A stretch of 64,000 nt of DNA from Rugalucina vietnamica (GCA_964017185.1 OZ024878.1:16017851-16081850); one strand, 5' to 3'; counted from the first letter of the stretch, positions 11,101 through 21,278 are shown. Numbers and translations: made by a program. The notes: generated from the letters alone by a model not told the origin.

Positions 11101-12900
11101 GATATTGCCCTAGACACCATTTGATACCATTTTCAGCACTATAGGACTTTTGATTGCCGAGATACAAGTCGTTTTGTAGGTTAACTCATTTATTTTTTTC
11201 ATTTTCCGTTCTCTAAACTTTCTTTAGTTTTCATTTAAATCAATGAAATTGAAAATCAGATTATTGTTATATCATACTCCAGGACCATATAGTACATTGC
11301 CATAGCTTACATTCAGCATCCTGGGTTGATAAACCGCTCTGGTACAAGCGATTTTGTACATATACCCCCTATTTTTCTACAATTCTTCCCCATTATTAAT
11401 GTGTTTATTATTAGTAGTAGTATTATTAATTTTCATGAATAAGTAAATTCAATGATATATATATTATTAGTTATCACGGTTAAATTGTTTTCATACATCA
11501 CTATCAGACCAATTATAGTATTCTAGGGTATTCTATTTGTGGGATATAAGTATATTCGTGTACTCGTATTCGTGTAATCGCAGGAGAGGTGGGTGTAGAA
11601 ACTGTGTAATTTTATATCATGCAAATGATATAATTGCTGAGGACAATATTTGATGGCATTAAGGTGGTCCCTCTACAACACCAACAACCTTGAGAATTTG
11701 TGCCAGGGATGCAATATAGGTCTTATAACATATGCAATACCTTGCAATGGATATAGTTTTCCCTCGTTTTCCCTCACTTTTTGACATATATATTAACGAA
11801 TAAACAAATAGGATAATTTTCATATATTGCCAAGTCATCAATAATTTGATTATATGATATTACTGGTTCAATAGCAAAGTGTCACAATGGCAGTTTGGGC
11901 CTGAAATTAATTCATTTATGTTTTCTTAAAGATTTTTTTCCATATTTCATATTTTCATTAAAATTAATGAATATGCAAATAAGATAATTTGCATTACGTA
12001 CCATTGGAATAAAGGGATATGTCAAAGCTTTAAACTGATACCATGTTCAATAGTCTAGGATTAGTAACAGTGGAGATATGATCAATTTTGTATGCATACC
12101 CCCATTCTCAAGAACGCGTTAACGGTTGCCATGGAAACCATGCATTGCTTCAAAATGTAATTGAGTTTATCTTTGAGGACGGAATTTTTTTTTTGCATTT
12201 CTGTGGTCCCAATAAATGATTTGGCACCCATGAAAAACTGTCCTGGGAGTGCATCAAATTAGCTCCCAGGATACTTAGGTTGTGGACAGTTTTAGAAGAA
12301 AAACGTATGTCCAACGTATGCACGAACGAACATACGACCGGATAAAGCAAAATCCTTTAACCCATCGACTTAATTCGTCTATCGTGTGTATAATCAGAAG
12401 CATTTCATAAATTTTCTTTGACGAAAAAGCATTCATGCGATGTTTTCAATTGATTTTGATGGAAATACGAATAATTCATATATAGTCAGATAGCCGCCAT
12501 ATTGATGACGTCATAAATCGACTCTGACGCGGATGTAATTGCGACGAACAGGTTTAATGTTATACATATACCCCATAGATAAGTTTTATATAGGTCGTCA
12601 TAAATCGTCAAAAAAGTCGCACGAGATTCCCATTCGACATTGACTATATGCTTCGGGATTTTATCAATACAATTCTAACTATTTGCAAATAATAATTATG
12701 CACCCAGTTACCTTTTCTGCAAGATCTTTGACATAATCAACTTTCCAATGACCTGGTGCTTTCTTGTGTATTGGGTTTGAGTATGTAGTACCAGGATATT
12801 TTCTGTCATGAGCTTTCCCTGTGGTTGTTTCAAAATGTTGGTCTCTGGTGATCTGATCTGGATGAGCTAAGGGAGGTGGTACCGGGTCATTTAAAGTTGC
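2192..12900 (-). CDS. Unrecognised Tyr/Pro/His-rich protein, 3' part of gene (five exons)
   Basis: Five consecutive exons on the minus strand, all with AG/GT borders and compatible phases: 12712-12900 (63 codons), 8490-8666 (59 codons), 5347-5567, 2972-3189 and 2192-2280, ending in TAA at 2192-2194. They give about 297 residues. The start codon and any upstream exon were not found. The sequence is hydrophilic and rich in Tyr, Pro, His and Lys, with segments such as PGTTYSNPIHKKAPGHWK, AATYWQCEDYPKAWGHGLKH and, near the end, MYNTEYQHIGSQKPCLV. No enzyme motif, signal peptide or membrane helix is seen. Short Tyr/Pro/His-rich proteins of this kind include axonemal microtubule-inner proteins, but that is only a weak compositional analogy. 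AATAAA (2186-2191) follows the stop directly and may be a poly(A) signal. Introns carry MITEs, a minisatellite and two large transposons. Confidence 0.7.
3280..3440 (-). repeat. MITE family B, decayed fragment
   Basis: Contains degenerate versions of the family B core hairpin (CAAAACATAAAAAGTAG, GAACCTCCTTGACTATGCGG, CACAATCCATGTTTTGAGCA) without clear ends. It lies in the intron between exons 5347-5567 and 2972-3189 of the minus-strand gene. Confidence 0.55.
3775..4027. repeat. Minisatellite, about 32-bp unit
   Basis: About eight direct copies of a unit reading roughly GTTATAGATTTACAGTACAA followed by ATGTAATTTAA, with small indels. It lies in an intron of the minus-strand gene. Confidence 0.85.
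4162..4352 (+). repeat. MITE family B, deleted copy
   Basis: Has the family B left end (ATCAGGAAAACATGTCCGTG) and right end (GGGCAAGTTTTCGTAATGAT), but the right half of the central hairpin is missing after GAACCGCCTCGGCG. The deletion starts at the hairpin tip, as expected for palindrome-induced loss. Confidence 0.75.
4353..5346. other. Intronic sequence, nothing recognised
   Basis: AT-rich intronic sequence with a T-rich stretch at 4526-4560. Short open frames here have no supporting features. Confidence 0.4.
5581..7930 (+). mobile_element. Helentron-like non-autonomous element with 151-bp core array
   Basis: Starts ATAGCCCCGCTTTG and ends with the inverse AAGCGGGGCTATA followed by a short terminal hairpin (GTCAG-ATTCT-CTGAC) and AATTCT. 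No target duplication is visible. Subterminal inverted repeats, a 3' hairpin, absence of duplication and a tandem-repeat core together match the layout of Helentron-associated (HINE) elements known from molluscs. It occupies the intron between exons 8490-8666 and 5347-5567 of the minus-strand gene, and its left end is only 13 bp from the acceptor of exon 5347-5567. No protein is encoded; the regularly spaced short open frames are by-products of the repeat. Confidence 0.7.
5670..7860. repeat. 151-bp tandem array, about 14 units
   Basis: Head-to-tail copies with a constant 151-bp spacing over most of the array. Landmarks in each unit are GGAGTTATGGCCCTTGATTG, CGTTTCCGCTCAATATCTTG, GACCAAATTTTGTATGCACA and TCTAGCTTGGGATTGTTACC. 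Units at 6567-7170 alternate between two variants, suggesting a higher-order dimer. The last units near 7600-7860 are degenerate. Confidence 0.95.
8050..8117. repeat. Perfect-type hairpin / small foldback
   Basis: Arms CAAACAGAATAGCCCCAGAT and its near-complement are joined through GACGCCGCATTCTGCGGCGTC. The GC-rich stem stands out from the AT-rich flank. It is probably a short foldback MITE; no duplication was identified. Confidence 0.7.
8667..8997. other. Intronic sequence, nothing recognised
   Basis: AT-rich intron sequence between exon 8490-8666 and the long-TIR element at 8998. No repeat or open frame of note. Confidence 0.4.
9110..10142. mobile_element. Nested element with arrays of short palindromes
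   Basis: A 1033-bp insertion in the left arm of the larger foldback element. Its ends are CCTACTGAAAATAT and the inverse ATATTTTCAGTAGG, flanked by the 3-bp duplication GTC (9107-9109 and 10143-10145). Both ends are built from dozens of variants of the palindrome CACTGAAATTTCAGTG. The centre (about 9450-9920) is not repetitive. No transposase seen. Confidence 0.75.
10640..12050. repeat. Old degenerate tandem array inside the foldback element
   Basis: Several diverged units recur at roughly 185-bp spacing (near 10766, 10935, 11122, 11309 and 11510, and again near 12030). Each has a form of ACCATTTTCAGCATTCTAGG, then a GAGATA(T/C) motif, then CGATTTTGTA and a run like TATACCCC. Divergence is high, so unit borders are approximate. 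Confidence 0.5.
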
Positions 12901-13287
12901 CTGTAAAATGTGAAACAGGATAGGTGAATATATTGAGAGAAAAAATTTTAATTGCAGCAGGCAGTTTTTATTCTAAACAAGAATGTCAATGCATCAATTA
13001 CTATAGTCTTACACAATTTTGTTAGTGGTTAAAAAGGACAGACACTGATGTTTTTAAAATTAATATATATATATATACTGAACAAAAAAAGAAACGCAAC
13101 AATAGAATAGGCCACCAAGGATATTGGTTAGCATGCATACTCAGAAACTAGGGTGCTACTAAATTGATCCATCAAGCACTCTCATTTAAACGTTGTTTGG
13201 TAAACTAACATGGTCTGTAGTCTGTCCATGTTGTGAATAGATCTAATTATCCATTGATACTGCAACACCTACAGTAATGAAGATTTT

Positions 13288-13882
13288 GTATACTCCGACC
13301 CTACTATATCGCGGCATCTACTATATAGCGGCATTTGCATATCACGTGAACTTTCGAGCACGTGATTATTTACGTTCAAGGCAAATGTCAAACTCTCATT
13401 TCCAGCAAAATTGTGCAAAATTTCAAGTATACTGGTCAGTAAAATTATAACTTTACAAAAATCATGTAGAAAACGTGTTTTTGCACAAACTGGTTACACC
13501 CTTCCCATAAAATATTCCCTCAGTACATCAAATATCTATTGTTTTTATTTTCTTCAAACTGCGATCTGTCGGCTGGATGTCAGAGATTACGTTCCATTAC
13601 TAGGTCACGTTATCTCCTTACATGGAAACTCTGACATTCGCATTTTAGGTGAACCCAGCGATACAGAAGTCACTTTTGGCACATGAGCATAAAACAACAT
13701 GGCAACACAATTGCTTAAGCCAAGCGGTATTGACAAATATCTTGTACTTTTCGTTATAACAGGGTTGCAGGGGAACGATTTTGGAAGTTGTTGAGGTAAA
13801 ATAAATTTCAATTATTGATCTTGTGTATTTGCTATTTCCCGTTTACAATTAAGGGCCGCGATATAGTAGGAAGCCAGTATAC
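13288..13882. mobile_element. TIR element with CTACTATATCGCGGC ends
   Basis: Ends GTATACT...CCTACTATATCGCGGC and the inverse GCCGCGATATAGTAGG...AGTATAC face each other about 595 bp apart. No clear duplication. Just upstream, at about 13078, TGAACAAAAAAAGAAACGC resembles the end of another DNA transposon whose other end was not found. Confidence 0.55.
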
Positions 13883-14660
13883 AGAAAATTCAGCACGCCA
13901 ATGTGATGGGTATTAAAAATGGGTCCAGGTGGTACCGTGTATGGATGGATATGGTTTCAAATAATTTAGACGGTCATGTCTGCATAAATATTTACATGAA
14001 AATGTGAACTTGGAAAATAATATCCTGATCGAAACTGGTGTCCCACTCCAGCTGATGTTTGATTCCAGTCTTGTCTGGGTTCATATTTAATTTCTTTGAA
14101 ATCTGTCAACATTGTTCCGCTTTAGAAACCAAAACGAATTTATGTGATGTATAAAACACTCGCTCTGAATCAAGAAATACAATACAATCCTTATTTTGAC
14201 CCGGAAAACGTTACTTCTAGCTACATGGCTCGAAACTGTAGCGAACAGGTTGCCATGTAAACAATGAAGAGATTTCTGGGATATGTAACTATTAGCTCGA
14301 TAGTCGTGCCGTATCGCGGTCCGTTGAAACACCCATTCAGCCACACCACGTAAGAAACCATCTACTTAACAGTAGTCTGGTTTCAACATTTTCTGCAGGA
14401 ACAAAACATATTTTAAGTGCACATGATTTAAATTAAAAGCATCTACTCGAGTATGCTATTTAACCAGAAAAGATTTTGTTAGCTGGTGTGTTGAGCGATA
14501 AGAGAGTGTGCTCAGCCTGATGATACATATACTTTGTTACTGTTGTATGTATTTTACATTTATGTATACATACTCACATACCATCGCTACTAAAGCTCCT
14601 ACCCTGGCCTTTGTCTACGATGTTCATGGACTGGAGACAAACAAGTGTTGCAAAAGCGTG
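13883..14660. other. Unassigned sequence
   Basis: Mixed-composition sequence between a TIR element and a LINE remnant. No repeat structure or coding exon could be supported. Confidence 0.4.
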
Positions 14661-14664
14661 TCTG

Positions 14665-15885
14665 AATCTGAATAGTTTACTGGTGACACGCCAAATGACA
14701 TTATTTCACCAGGGGGTTCGGATGGGGGAGAAATTAGTCCCTTGAACGCACGAGTGAAGCGAACTTGGACACACAGTCATCAGACATTTCAGCAGAGGAG
14801 ACAAGTGAATCAGGGAGGCCATTCCAGTCCCTGATAGTCTGTGGAAAGAAACTACTTTTGTACGCTTCTTTGCTAGCTGAAGGTATCTGAAAAGCCAAAG
14901 AGTGTTGATTTCTACAACGCCTATTCTTTGGGATAAGGTCATCTGTGGGTATTCTGGCTTTACCCTTTAGACCTTTGTATAGCAATATAAGTCTACTATC
15001 CTTCCTCCTTTTCTTAAGAGATTCTCATTTCAGCTGACCTAAAATGCCAGTCATGCTCCCAGTTTCAAAAACATAATTTCCCGTCACAAACCTTGCCGCA
15101 CGATTTTGGACCTTTTCCAGTTCTTCCTGGAGGCCGTGAGTGTGAGGGTCCCAAACTGAACTGCCATATTCCAAGACCGGCCGCACCAGTCCTTTATAAG
15201 CTGCTTCTTTCACATCTGGGGGACAAGAATACAAATTTCTCCTCAAGAATCCGAGAGTTCTGTTAGCCTTTGTACAAACATTGGAAATATGAGTATTCCA
15301 TTTCAAATCATTTGTGATAGTTACACCCAGGTATTTTATGCTTTCAACGTTTTCCAGTAAAGTGCCCTCAAGGGTGTAGTTAGCCTGTATCTTACTAGAC
15401 CGTTTATTTGTCAGCTGCATCATGTTGCATTTGACGGGTTGAAATCTCATTCCCCATTTTCTAGCCCAACTGCCTAAGCGATCAATGTCTCTTTGGAGTT
15501 TCAATGTATCCTCTTCATTCTTGATTCACGATAGCAAACACAATCACCAGCAAAGAGTCTTATTTCAGACTCGATGTCTGCTGAGGTGTCATTTATATAC
15601 AAGGAAAACAGCAAGGGGACGAGAACGGTGCCCTGAGGAACACCCGACAAAACTGGAGCCCAATCCGATTTAATACCATTAACCACTACCTTTTGTTGTC
15701 TGAAACAAAGGAAAAGCATTTATCCAATTCAGTGTTGTTCCTCCTATTCCATAGCTGAACAATTTGCTTTTAAGGAGTTCATGGGGAGGAGTATCGAAAG
15801 CCTTTTCAAAATCGAGTATAAAAGTGTCGACCTGGCATTTTTTGTCTAAGATTTTGGCCCAGTCATTTATCACTGCGAAACCACA
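14665..15885 (-). pseudogene. 5'-truncated CR1/Jockey-like LINE, decayed reverse transcriptase
   Basis: Minus-strand pieces in several frames together read as the second half of a LINE ORF2. 15679-15873 has the RT motif DFEKAFDTPPHELL. 15501-15719 has GVPQGTVLVPLLFSLYIND and a mutated catalytic motif FAGD where FADD is expected. 15025-15504 has KYLGVTITNDLKWNTHI and the RAARFV thumb region. 14734-14985 has the C-terminal TIRDWNGLPDSL. The frame changes and the lost catalytic Asp mark it as dead. The 3' end near 14680 has CAGATTCAGA repeats, and the same 3' end recurs at 34690-35117. Confidence 0.85.
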
Positions 15886-16259
15886 TTACAACAAGGGGTG
15901 AGGAAATATGCCATTCTCGCACTTGCATTAATTCTATGAATTCTATATAGCATTGGCAAGCGTTCTTGTTGACTGTCATTGTGGATTCCGAAGTCTGATG
16001 TCTTGCGATGCTCCGCCGCTCGTTTATCAGTTATTTTATTATTGTCAGTAGCCTGGATCAGACCACACCTTGGTCACAAGTAGACTGATCATCATGGTTG
16101 CCATCCTCATGACGAGAAGCAGAAATTGTGCTTGGACTTCGTAATTCAAGGAACGAAGTGGACTTAGTAACATTGGCTTGCGAAGATGCGTATGGCTATG
16201 CTAGGTCTATCATGAAAAAAAAAAAAAAAAAAAACGTTTATATCTACATCTTCAACACC
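15886..16259. other. Unassigned sequence with poly(A) tract
   Basis: No gene recognised. Contains an A-run at about 16216-16234. Confidence 0.4.
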
Positions 16260-17109
16260 ATGGCATGAGGGTCTGGATGGGGTATAATGATTAATGAATA
16301 ATGGCCTAAAATTTTTAATGAGAGTGAATAAAGAGCAAAAAATTTAATGATTAGTGAATAATGAGGTCCTAAAGAATAATGAATAAATGTAATTTTTTAA
16401 TGAATAGCAGAGTAATATAATGAATAGTGAATAATAACATTTTAAAGAATAATGAATATGCTAAAATTTGGCTATGGAATTGTCTTAGATGGCCTCCCTG
16501 ACATTCCAGAATTTCATTTTTTTTTCTGGGGTCTGGTCGCCCCAGACCCGATTTAGTTCCAATATATTCATATTTCAGAAATCCTTGAATGTTTAGAAAG
16601 ACATATGTCTGGAAGCCAAACATGTAGGGGCTCACCTCATGGATCAATTGAAAAAGAAATGAGTCATAAAATAAATCATTCTGGATGTTTACTGAGCCAG
16701 ATATTATTTCACTGTTTTGTTTGCTTATGTATATGTATTTTCTTTTCATTGTATTACCCCACTTTGTCCTTATTATGTATGTTCCAATCCTATAATGATA
16801 CTCTTTTCTGTGGATGGACATCATCTTGCTTGTTTTATATGACAGAACATAATTATAGTGTTTTTGGCAATCAGAAACATGGCAGCACTAAGAATGTTAA
16901 TGCAAATCTATCTCATTCTAGCAATTTATATGGCGCTACATATTTTTTCCTTGCTCGCTTCGCTCGCTCGGTATTTAGACATTAATAATATGTATTGTAC
17001 AATCAGGCACAAGCACAAATCCATACACCACGTAGTACTCCTATACTAACTAGTTTACTAAATAAAACAACATTTTATTATAACTTTTACCCCTGAAGTT
17101 ACAATTTTT

Positions 17110-18056
17110 AGCTCGCCTGCACGAAGTGCATAGAGCTATTGTAGTCACCTCGGTCGTCCCCGTTTACGTTTACGTGTACGTCCGCGTCACACTTTCGGTT
17201 AAAGTTTTTTTATAAGTCTATATCTCTTGACCATGTTGATGGATCAAGTTGATACTTTGCATGTTGCTAGATATTGGTCTGAAGTTTTACGCAGTACCAT
17301 CATGACCCACCTGGGTGACCTTGAGGTCAAGGTCACGGACTTAGAAATTTTGTGTTTAAGTTTTTGTTTAAAGTTTTTGTAAGTCTATATCTCTTGACCA
17401 TATTGATGGATTGAGTTGATACTTTGCATGTTGCTAGATATTGGTATGAAGTTTTATGCTGTACCATCATGACCCACTCTCGGTGACCTTGAGGTCAAGG
17501 TCACAGACTTAGAAATTTTGTGTTTAAGTTTTTGATTCAAGTTTTTGTAAGTCTATATCTCTTGACCATGTTGATTGATCGAGTTGATACTTTGCATGTT
17601 GGTAGATATTGGTCTGAAATTTTATGCAGTACCATCATGACCTACCCTGGGTGGCCTTGAGGTCAAGGTCACAGACTTAGAAATTTTGTGTTAAATTTTT
17701 TGGTTAAAGTCTAAATCTCTTGAACATGTTGATGGATAAAGTTGATACTTGCATGTTGATAGATATTGGTCTCAGATTTTATGCTGTACATCACAACTCA
17801 CCTGGATGACCTTGAGGTCAGGGTCACGGACTTGGAAGTTTTGTGTTTAAGTTTTGGTTAATGTTTTTATAAGTCTATATCTCCTGAACATGTAGATTGA
17901 TCAAGTTGATACTTTGCATTGGTCTGAAGTGTTATGTTGTACCATCATGACCCACCTGAGTGACCTTGAGGTCAAGGTCATGGGTCATAGATTTTAACAG
18001 ATGTAGTGGCAAAGCACAAGTCAGGCGAGTTACGCTGTTCTACGACAGCTCTTATT
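17110..18056 (+). mobile_element. Helentron-like non-autonomous element, about 165-bp core repeats
   Basis: Starts AGCTCGCCTGCACGAAGTGC after a T-run and ends CAGGCGAGTTACGCTGTTCT then ACGACAGCTCTTATT. Subterminal inverted repeats (AGCTCGCCTG/CAGGCGAG) and a 3' hairpin (GCTGT-TCTAC-GACAGC) lie near the end. The core has about five units, each with GTCTATATCTCTTGACCATG, TTGATACTTTGCATGTTG and GACCTTGAGGTCAAGGTCAC. Comparison with the sister element at 35659-36963 shows a clean insertion with no duplication between bases equivalent to 36496 and 36497. Confidence 0.8.
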
Positions 18057-18291
18057 CTTAAATAACATTTGGTATTCAATACTGAAGAGAAAGATTCAGG
18101 GTAAAACTTAGGGCATATTTAATGTGGAGGGATTATACTCCAAACAGATTTAAAAGGGGATTTGCTATAAGAAAATCGGTATATTATTTCGGAAAGTTTC
18201 TGTGAGCAGAGTATATAATTATGCTTCTCTCAAGATGTTAATATCAAGGTTGCACTCAGCAGTCTACAATTTAATATCATAGAACTAGTCC

Positions 18292-18663
18292 TTGTTGCTT
18301 GAGATAGTCCTCGTTGCCTTAGGTGGGGAACACCTATGCCTTAGGTGGGGAACACTCCATTACGGAGTAGCTCCATTACGCATTGAGACTGGGAGATATG
18401 AGCGTTTAAATGTAAATCAAAGAATCTGTCCAATATGCAATGCTTCTGTTGAAGATGAGAGGCATGTTTTATTTACCTGTCCGTTTTACTCAGATTTGAG
18501 ATCAGTTTTATTCATGAAAGCAGATGAAGTAAATAGTAATTTTAGAAATCTCTCGGAAACATATATGTTAGAATTTCTGTTCTCCACAATTGATTTGGTA
18601 AGAATTTTAGCCAAAACCTGTTTTCTTATTTTACAAAGAAGATCACAATTCATGAGCAAATGA
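18292..18663 (+). pseudogene. LINE-type C-terminal zinc-knuckle fragment
   Basis: A 123-residue open frame containing RLNVNQRICPICNASVEDER followed by HVLFTCPFYSDLRSVLF, the CxxC-x-H-x-C arrangement common at the C-terminus of LINE ORF2 proteins. The N-terminal third is probably non-coding sequence read through. It lies inside the 16267-19970 element and is absent from its shorter relative. Likely a captured or nested retrotransposon remnant. Confidence 0.6.
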
Positions 18664-19169
18664 GTTTATTTAAATATTTGGTATAAAACATAATTTTAAA
18701 TACATTTGTATACCTGTACAGAAGATTTTAAGGCGCAAAGATGTTTTAAAGTCCACTGGGATTTTAATTGTACAGCTTATGACAAAATCAAAATTTCATG
18801 TATATGATTGTTGGGATCCACTTGAAAGGGAGATTTATCTACGTAGCATCACTATCATGTACACCTGGCCTACGAATGCATGCTCGTGTGTGGTACAGCC
18901 TTCAAGTAGTTACATATAATTGAATATTTAGACAACCACTTTGTGCCTCCACGTAACTCAATGTCAGGAGTGCCTCTTATTAAGCAATGTGGGTCATGGT
19001 GTGCATGTTGGTTACATTTCGCATTAATCATTATGCTGCCTGATGAGTCTCCGCTTAGCTTGATCTGTGTCACCCGACGGGCATGTACATAGGTAAAAAT
19101 TATCAACATAGTTTTGTTCTTTTTAGGCTTATAATGAATAAGATTAGATTACTGTATGGATTTAGGTTG

Positions 19170-19690
19170 AAACGCTAAGCAGTATGTTGTGTGGCATGGG
19201 GTGTGGGTGCCCCCCTGTGGTGCTGTTGTCTCTCCTTGGCTCGTGTGGACTGTCCGTACAGTAGGGAGAGCCAGCAGCGCTACGGCGGGGCTGCGTAGAC
19301 CCCATGACACACAGGCAACAACTTTTGAAAGTACTGATATGAAATATACTCTTATGTTTTATAATGTGCAATGATATGTTTATTTTAAACCTGTCTTAAG
19401 TCACCTGGTTATGTATATTTTTAAACTGATTATATAGGATGTATCAACAGGAGAAATATCAAACAGCTTGTTGTGTGGCGTGGGATGTGGGCGGCCCCCT
19501 GGTGCTGTTGTCCCTCCTTGGCTCGTGTGGACTGCCCGTACAGTATGGAGGGGCGGTGGCGCCGCAGTGGGGCTGCGTGTGTTTCGCGACACACAACAAG
19601 CCACTTTTGAAGATATCACAGTAAAAGATATTCTCATATTTTATTACATGTATGTGCAAAGACATGTTTATTTTAAACCAATCTGCAAAA
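19170..19690. repeat. Two direct copies of a GC-rich structured unit
   Basis: Units at about 19170-19400 and 19455-19690 share GTTGTGTGGC, CTCCTTGGCTCGTGTGGACT and then GTACAGTA, followed by an AT-rich tail ending GTTTATTTTAAACC. In the second unit GCTTGTTGTGT pairs with ACACAACAAGC about 150 nt away, so each GC-rich part can fold into one long stem. No protein similarity recognised. Confidence 0.65.
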
Positions 19691-19983
19691 AAGTCTCTTG
19701 TAATTCTGTATAGAATGGGTCGACGTATTTTTTAAATTGATCATATGTATGTAGCTGTATATGATATGTCGACACGAGACTTAAACTATTAAACTATTAA
19801 ACTATTTGCTTATGGATATTAGCTGGGTGAAGAAGGCGTGACTAGTAATTATCATATTTTAATGAATAATCGAGCTAATTTTAATGAATAAGCCAAAATT
19901 TTAATGACAGTGAATAAATGGCTAAATTTTTAGTGATTAGTGAATACCAGGACCCCCCATCCAGACCCTCATGGCATCATCTA

Positions 19984-20267
19984 ATCATCAGGAAAACATG
20001 TCCGTGTAGTGTATACCCCCTTGAACCCCACTTTTATATAGAAAAACTGGGGTATGCAGGGGTATACCTATTTTTCTTATTTTTGCTCCAAAACATAGAT
20101 TGTGGGTACTCGTTAGAACCGCCTCGCCGAGGCGGTTCTACCGTGTACGCACAATCTATGTTTTGAGCAAAAATAAGAAAAATATCAATTTTTTTTTCGA
20201 TGAAAATTTTCTTTTTTTACAACTTTAAAATCTCTGTATATTGCATGGGCGAGTTTTCGTAATGATG
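19984..20267 (+). repeat. MITE family B, full-length copy
   Basis: Begins ATCATCAGGAAAACATGTCC and ends GGGCGAGTTTTCGTAATGAT. The central hairpin GAACCGCCTCGCCGAGGCGG is intact and flanked by ACATAGATTGTGGGTAC and its near-complement. Confidence 0.8.
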
Positions 20268-20365
20268 ATCCGCGGATCCAGCTTGAAAAACTGATGGAAA
20301 AACAAATGAAATACATCATATCATGACAAAGAATTGCCGGGTTTGTCAAATCAAACTGGGCTCCC

Positions 20366-20520
20366 GTTGTTTCATGTACACGGGGCATCGTTCTTGATGA
20401 TTCCTTGTTTTTCCTCTTTGTATAGCAGACTTTGCTGAACTGACCGTTGTTTCATGTACACGGGGCATCGTTCTTGATTCCTTGTTTTTTCTCTTTGTAT
20501 AGCAGACTTTGCTTAAGACT
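20366..20520. repeat. Tandem duplication, about 80 bp
   Basis: GTTGTTTCATGTACACGGGG and the following roughly 60 bases (through TATAGCAGACTTTGCT) occur twice, head to tail, with small indels. Confidence 0.85.
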
Positions 20521-20583
20521 GATTGTTATCTGCAAAGGAAATATATCGTTTATGTGGTTTGTTACAACATTAAGATGTAGTTA

Positions 20584-21194
20584 TGCACCAGTCATTTAAA
20601 TACCCGCCCCCTTAGGGCCGGGGATAGCGGGGACATAGTCGGGGGCTTAAGTGCCGGGATTTAACCTTCGGCGAGTCCTGTTTGTTCTCGGGATGTGCCG
20701 GGTTTTTAATTTCCCGCCAATATAGCATTTAAGTGTCCAACCACAATTTCAAACATGAATATTTCACAATTTGAATTACGTATTTAGCTGTATTTTCACA
20801 TATAATACATACTTTAATTTCATGAGAACAAGCCACAGTTGTTGTATTCTAGTATGCAAAATTTCAAGACCATGAATTAAGTTCATTTAATACCAAAGGC
20901 TCTCCAGTGTGTGTTCTCCAGAGGTGTTCAAATTCTTCTCTGAAAACACTGGGCTAACTTATACCTAATCTCAGCACCATCGAATATGCTAGTAAAGATT
21001 ATTCAAATAGCTTAGGTCGTTTGTCGTCACTCCTCATTTTTGTCAGTCCCCGGAGGGCCGGAGCTTTAAGCAGGGATTTTACCAACAATTTTGCCCCGCA
21101 GGGCGGAGCTTTTACCCGGGCTTTAAAATTCGAAAAGTTAAAAACCCCGCTATTCCCCGGCCCTAGGGGGCCGTGGATACAAATGGCTGGTGCA
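20584..21194. mobile_element. Harbinger-like MITE with TTA duplication
   Basis: A 611-bp element with TIRs of about 50 bp: TGCACCAGTCATTTAAATAC and then CTTAGGGCCGGGGATAGCGG at the left, and the complementary CCGCTATTCCCCGGCCCTAG with CAAATGGCTGGTGCA at the right. Flanks carry a TTA duplication (20581-20583 and 21195-21197), typical of PIF/Harbinger. The inside contains more CCGG-rich words. Open frames on both strands here merely mirror the palindromes. Confidence 0.75.
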
Positions 21195-21278
21195 TTAACG
21201 AATAAACGGACTAACAAAAAATCCAAGCTCTAAAGCATCAAACATGTAAATCGACATGTAGCTCGTTGCATTTGAAAT

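Larger units (their letters stand above)
8998..12646. mobile_element. 3.65-kb foldback-type element with about 600-bp TIRs
   Basis: Left end AGTCAGTGTCGAATGGG matches the complement of the right end CCCATTCGACATTGACT. Similarity continues inward on the left through 10146-10640 (TGACGTCATCAAAATGGCG, TCCATGGCAACCGTTAACG, TTGATCAATATCTCCACTGT) and on the right back to about 12055. The left arm is split by another element at 9110-10142. Flanking ATAT/TAT could be a short target duplication but is ambiguous. No transposase was recognised. The whole element sits in the intron between exons 12712-12900 and 8490-8666. Confidence 0.75.
16267..19970. mobile_element. 3.7-kb TIR element, long copy (GAGGGTCTGGATGGGG ends)
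   Basis: Terminal inverted repeats GAGGGTCTGGATGGGG and CCCCATCCAGACCCTC are flanked by the 7-bp duplication ATGGCAT (16260-16266 and 19971-19977). Subterminal zones are rich in AATGAATAATG-like words. A shorter relative lies at 35659-36963; both share the segments 16280-17109 and 18057-18300. This copy additionally carries a Helentron-like insertion (17110-18056), a zinc-knuckle open frame (18292-18663) and two GC-rich structured units (19170-19690). No transposase was identified. Confidence 0.75.

Noticed and set aside
16605-17049. 126- and 63-residue open frames
   Set aside because: No domain, not conserved as open frames in the sister element at 35659-36963.
19030-19080. Hammerhead ribozyme core (CTGATGAG)
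   Set aside because: The required GAAA and closing stems are not found at suitable distances.
20999-21233. Two overlapping open frames on opposite strands
   Set aside because: They mirror the CCGG-rich palindromes of the Harbinger-like MITE.
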